A stretch of DNA of 64,000 nt from Psychrobacillus sp044762855 (GTDB lineage Bacteria > Bacillota > Bacilli > Bacillales_A > Planococcaceae). The notes under the pieces are model-generated. The model had not been told where the DNA came from and made no database searches. It saw only the letters and a list, made by a program, of their open reading frames with translations. The stretch is from contig NZ_JBIWFB010000010.1 in the NCBI RefSeq assembly GCF_044762855.1, positions 124,001 to 188,000 of the forward strand, given 5' to 3'. Each line of letters begins with the position of its first letter. Within the stretch, counting starts at the first letter, position 1. Made by a program: the position numbers and the translations under genes. This document shows, piece after piece, positions 61,215 to 64,000 of this stretch.

Positions 61215-62236
61215 CTAAGTTTTTGGAATTAATTTCAATAATTTTTCTCCACGCTGTTTATAAGCATCAAAGTGTTTTCTTAATATTTCTTCATTTTGAT
61301 TTTCTAACATATTAATTGTATTTCTTACGAAGTTCCAATTAATACAGCCAGATAACCATATTAGTGAAGATAGACGGTCAAGATCATTTTTACAAAGAAA
61401 ATCATTTATTTTGTAACCATTCATAAAGGCATTTGCGACAATTGGAGACATTTCGATTGAAGCTATTCCATTTGTTCGGGAATACCATTTGATTAGCCAA
61501 GCTAACCCTTCAGTCCTATCGCTGTAGCCAATTGATTCAAAGTCTACAATACCTTTTATTTTTTTATTTTTTCCCATATAATGTTAAGTGGATTTAAATC
61601 TGATTGTATTATAAAGTCATAATGCTTCGTCCTTGCATTTTCTATATGATATTCGGTTGTTTCAAGATATTCATCGATCATTTTTATATTGGTTAATGAA
61701 ATGTAAGATGCTTTAAATTTAATCCGAAGAGTATCAACAAAATGGGAATAACCTACAAGTTGAGATTGCTTTTGGAAGACAGAACTTTTACTTATATATA
61801 AACTCGAAATATCGTGAATCTTTCTTGCCATTTTACCAAATTCCTCTGCAATGTACTCATCACACTGAGTTATATGTTGACCTTCAATCCATTCAAATAG
61901 TATAAAACGATATATTTCATTTTCCCATTTAATAGTGGTGAACGGTAAATCCTCTGAAATGGGTAGTAAATGCATAAACGGAACTTGATTATTTACAAGG
62001 AATCGACAAAACTTTGTTTGTTCAAATAAAGTATCATTTGAGATTTCACCAAATATATTGTTTGGGGAACGATTATTGCTAATGAATCTTGCTGAAAATG
62101 GTTTTCCATCAGCAACTATTTTGTAATGCAGGTCACTATTCCAACTGCCTTTGTGTAACTCTTTTTCTATGAATAATGATTCGTTTCCTAATGAGTAAGG
62201 TTCAAGTGCTTTTTTTATCACTTGGTACAATTTCAC
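61215..62236 (-). pseudogene. APH-family kinase split by a poly-A frameshift
   Basis: The first 226 codons encode an APH N-lobe and catalytic loop ending at FIIQSDLNPLNIIWEK and a premature stop. The next frame continues KIKGIVDFESIGYSDRTEG for about 110 residues to 61215. The two frames meet in a run of A (GGAAAAAATAAAAAAATAAAAGG region). The joined protein would be about 340 residues. The usual HGD histidine is Q (IIQSD), so even the parent may have been catalytically altered. Confidence 0.75.
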
Positions 62237-62304
62237 ATCTCCTTAGTGTTACTTCTTTTAAATTTAGAAAAAAGGCTTTACTCCTTCTGGAAATAAAACA
62301 TCCG

Positions 62305-62706
62305 TTAGCTTAAAACTTTCCTTGATTTTGAGTCTATTATATCTACTAACTCATCTATTGTTCCAAAACACTTTTCGATTTCAGGCAAATGATAAAATGT
62401 GCTAGTTGTTTCAATGTTATCTACTTCTTTGTCGGGTGAGTAAAGATAAATTTTTTTATTATTTCCCATAGCAATACCTAATTCAACATGGCTTCCTTTT
62501 CCTCCTGGTAATAAAACAATAACAAAATCCGCTTCTATAACAGCATTTTTTTCCTTTTGACCTATTGCCTTTAGTTCTTTCAATGTTGTTAAATTCTCAT
62601 TTACAGTCCAGTCATATGTATGGATAAATCCTTTATTTATTAACCTTTTGCTAACATATCTAACCTGGTCTATATTTTTTAAACTGGATGCAATATAAAA
62701 TTTCAT
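62305..62706 (-). CDS. Nucleoside 2-deoxyribosyltransferase-like protein
   Basis: 133 residues of the nucleoside 2-deoxyribosyltransferase/TIR-like fold. It starts MKFYIASSLKN, has the YDWT turn at 31-34, and the VLLPGGKGSHVELG active-site loop with its conserved glutamate near 80. Such proteins break N-glycosidic bonds of nucleosides or related nucleotides. A junction palindrome lies 40 bases upstream and a degenerate terminator core downstream (62263-62293). Confidence 0.78.
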   Translation of the reverse strand: MKFYIASSLKNIDQVRYVSKRLINKGFIHTYDWTVNENLTTLKELKAIGQKEKNAVIEADFVIVLLPGGKGSHVELGIAMGNNKKIYLYSPDKEVDNIETTSTFYHLPEIEKCFGTIDELVDIIDSKSRKVLS

Positions 62707-62743
62707 AATTTTTCTCCTTTTCCTATCATATTTCTTACTAACT

Positions 62744-62779
62744 CTTATTCAACTTAACCCCCACGTTAATTCAATAAGT
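62744..62779. repeat. Junction palindrome repeat
   Basis: CTTATTCAACTTA, ACCCCCACG, TTAATTCAATAAG, between the deoxyribosyltransferase-like and the Lon-like genes. Confidence 0.65.
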
Positions 62780-62841
62780 TAATATAAAAATAGCGATAAT
62801 CCCTTCCAAATCAATTCCCTATAATTGAATCAACACTTGTC

Positions 62842-63705
62842 TTAATATTTTTCATTTAAGTCATTAATTATTTGAAGAGCTTCATCTACACTTGATACAT
62901 CAAAAATTTCCACGTTCGTCTTTAGTTCATTTTGGACTTTCGCTACTTCTTCAGCATTTTCACTAGGAACAATCATAAATGAGATACCGGATCTTTCAGT
63001 GGTTTGTATCTTTTCTTTTATATAATCGACAGAAAAGACATCCCCCTTTTCATTAATTGCTCCAGTAACAGCAATTGGTATTTCATTTATAAATTTGCCA
63101 CGTTTGTACAGTCCACTCAACACTAAGTTAAGCCCTGCACTATCCCCACTAATTTGTTCCCGATTAAAAAAGTTATTGAGCCTTTCGTCTTCTTGTCCTA
63201 AGTATTTTTTTACATTATTTTCACTCTCTTCTATTAACGTTGTTTGAAACCAAGATAATATCACTCTATTTTTATTTCCATAGATCATACGATTATTGAG
63301 TTTTGTGATAGTTAATACATCCTCTTTTCTTGTAGTCAAAATTTCTTCAAATTCTTTTTTGTTCCTTATGGTAATCACTTGAACGGGCAACAAAAATATC
63401 CCAGAATCTTCTATCGCTTCTGTTGGTTCTACATACAAGTTGACCAAGTGTGTTGGTGTTGTAAATCCTAAAAGAAGAAACTCATAGCAAAATAGAAGAA
63501 AGAGAACAATTACGGCTATTGAAATATAGCGTTTTTTCCCACATTTTTTTCGAAACACAAACAATGAGAGCAGCAAAACCATTAAGCCGATGAACAATAC
63601 ACAAAGAAACATCAACTCACCAATAACATCTTGTAAATATAAAAATAAAAATACAAGATAGAAAATAATAGTTAATATACCAGCAATGATACTTGATTTA
63701 ATCAT
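62842..63705 (-). CDS. Membrane-anchored Lon-like (S16) protease
   Basis: 287 residues: three hydrophobic helices (about 5-25, 30-50, 60-80), a linker of about 100 residues, and a C-terminal Lon-type proteolytic domain. Catalytic serine S189 is in GDSAG and the partner lysine is K230 in VDYIKEK, with the GAINEKGDVFSV and SGISFMIVPSENAEEV strands in between and after. No AAA+ or PDZ domain is present, unlike Lon or YlbL. An ECF-type promoter lies 66 bases upstream, suggesting induction under envelope stress. Confidence 0.8.
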   Translation of the reverse strand: MIKSSIIAGILTIIFYLVFLFLYLQDVIGELMFLCVLFIGLMVLLLSLFVFRKKCGKKRYISIAVIVLFLLFCYEFLLLGFTTPTHLVNLYVEPTEAIEDSGIFLLPVQVITIRNKKEFEEILTTRKEDVLTITKLNNRMIYGNKNRVILSWFQTTLIEESENNVKKYLGQEDERLNNFFNREQISGDSAGLNLVLSGLYKRGKFINEIPIAVTGAINEKGDVFSVDYIKEKIQTTERSGISFMIVPSENAEEVAKVQNELKTNVEIFDVSSVDEALQIINDLNEKY

Positions 63706-63770
63706 TTAGTAGCTATCCCCCCTTAATTGTCTATTATGTATTCTTCATCAACTAAGCTGCTGTTTTCTTT

Positions 63771-63797
63771 AATACGTTTGCTATGAATAGAAGTTCC
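63771..63797 (-). promoter_or_regulatory. ECF-type promoter
   Basis: On the minus strand ATATTGGAAC (GGAAC at 63793-63797), 16 bases, CGTATTA (63771-63776). Upstream of the Lon-like gene. Confidence 0.6.
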
Positions 63798-63843
63798 AAT
63801 ATTTAATAAATTAGCCAAAATTATTTTAGTCGTACTAGAATTA

Positions 63844-64000
63844 TTATTTGTCTAATGATTCCTCCAATTCTTTAAGCAAGTCCAACGGTTCAACTTCTAA
63901 CCCGATTAACTTTACGTTCCAGTTAACACCAACTAACAAATCATCTTCATTCATTCTGTGTATCCAGTTATTCATAAATTCCACTAACGATAAGGAAGTT
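63844..64000 (-). CDS. DUF2750-like protein, 5' part outside window
   Basis: The last 51 residues are visible: FMNNWIHRMNEDDLLVGVN, then WNVKLIGLEVEPLDLLKEL and a stop at 63844. The W-x-x-x-M-N-E-D pattern and the LLVGVNWN segment resemble the C-terminus of DUF2750 proteins. Function unknown. The rest lies beyond the right edge. Confidence 0.6.
   Translation of the reverse strand, partial: TSLSLVEFMNNWIHRMNEDDLLVGVNWNVKLIGLEVEPLDLLKELEESLDK

Noticed and set aside
44816..62779. Junction repeats as true attC sites of an integron
   Set aside because: No integron integrase in the window, and the arms do not match the GTTRRRY/RYYYAAC core boxes consistently. Kept only as an analogy.

Overview
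The window looks like a low-GC Gram-positive spore-former of the order Bacillales, probably Planococcaceae/Bacillaceae (a Psychrobacillus-, Lysinibacillus- or Sporosarcina-like genome). This rests on the yqjC-yqjD-yqjE gene order beside a Prli42 minigene, Fur and SigB-type promoters, a SpoIIP-domain protein, strong AAGGAGG ribosome sites and many short AT-rich intergenic hairpins. No rRNA, tRNA, CRISPR array or complete insertion sequence was found.

Layout. 1-3.3 kb: methylmalonyl/propionyl-CoA genes (epimerase, carboxyltransferase), an M20 peptidase running off the left edge, and Prli42. 3.3-7.6 kb: a SatD-like/DUF3307 pair, DUF4256, and an aldehyde dehydrogenase behind a SigB-like promoter. 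8.1-17.1 kb: a siderophore-iron island with two lipoprotein binding proteins, two FecCD permeases, an ATPase, an AraC regulator fused to a binding-protein domain, an ABC exporter and three perfect Fur boxes. 17-20.6 kb: an orphan CcsB/ResC, a Nudix hydrolase, a P-loop kinase and a zinc-phospholipase-like protein. 20.6-30.2 kb: a decaying accessory stretch (frameshifted PepF, metallophosphoesterase stub, IS1595 transposase tail) mixed with intact small membrane proteins, a cysteine hydrolase, an alpha/beta hydrolase and a LysE/Lrp pair. 30.4-31.9 kb: an ECF sigma factor overlapping a membrane protein that joins an anti-sigma-like cytoplasmic end to a degenerate SpoIIP domain. 32-34.4 kb: a DegT aminotransferase and heme O synthase. 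34.7-39.2 kb: a two-component system plus an ABC-2 transporter. 39.5-47 kb: CoxG-like protein, lipoproteins, UppP, DinB, and a second ECF sigma/DUF4179 anti-sigma pair.

47-64 kb is an array of mostly single, short accessory genes, nearly all on the minus strand: three phosphotransferase-like genes, a kinase, a Nudix hydrolase, lipoproteins, immunity-like and HicB-like proteins, a CatB-type acetyltransferase, an MBL hydrolase and a membrane Lon-like protease. Their junctions carry recurring repeats: an imperfect palindrome, a terminator-like core, and four ECF-type promoters of the form GGAAC, 16 bases, CG(T)WT. Several genes here carry single frameshifts.

The observations most worth following up are the junction-repeat gene array, the four matching ECF-type promoters, the ECF sigma/SpoIIP sensor pair, and a cat-like leader peptide and hairpin before the acetyltransferase.
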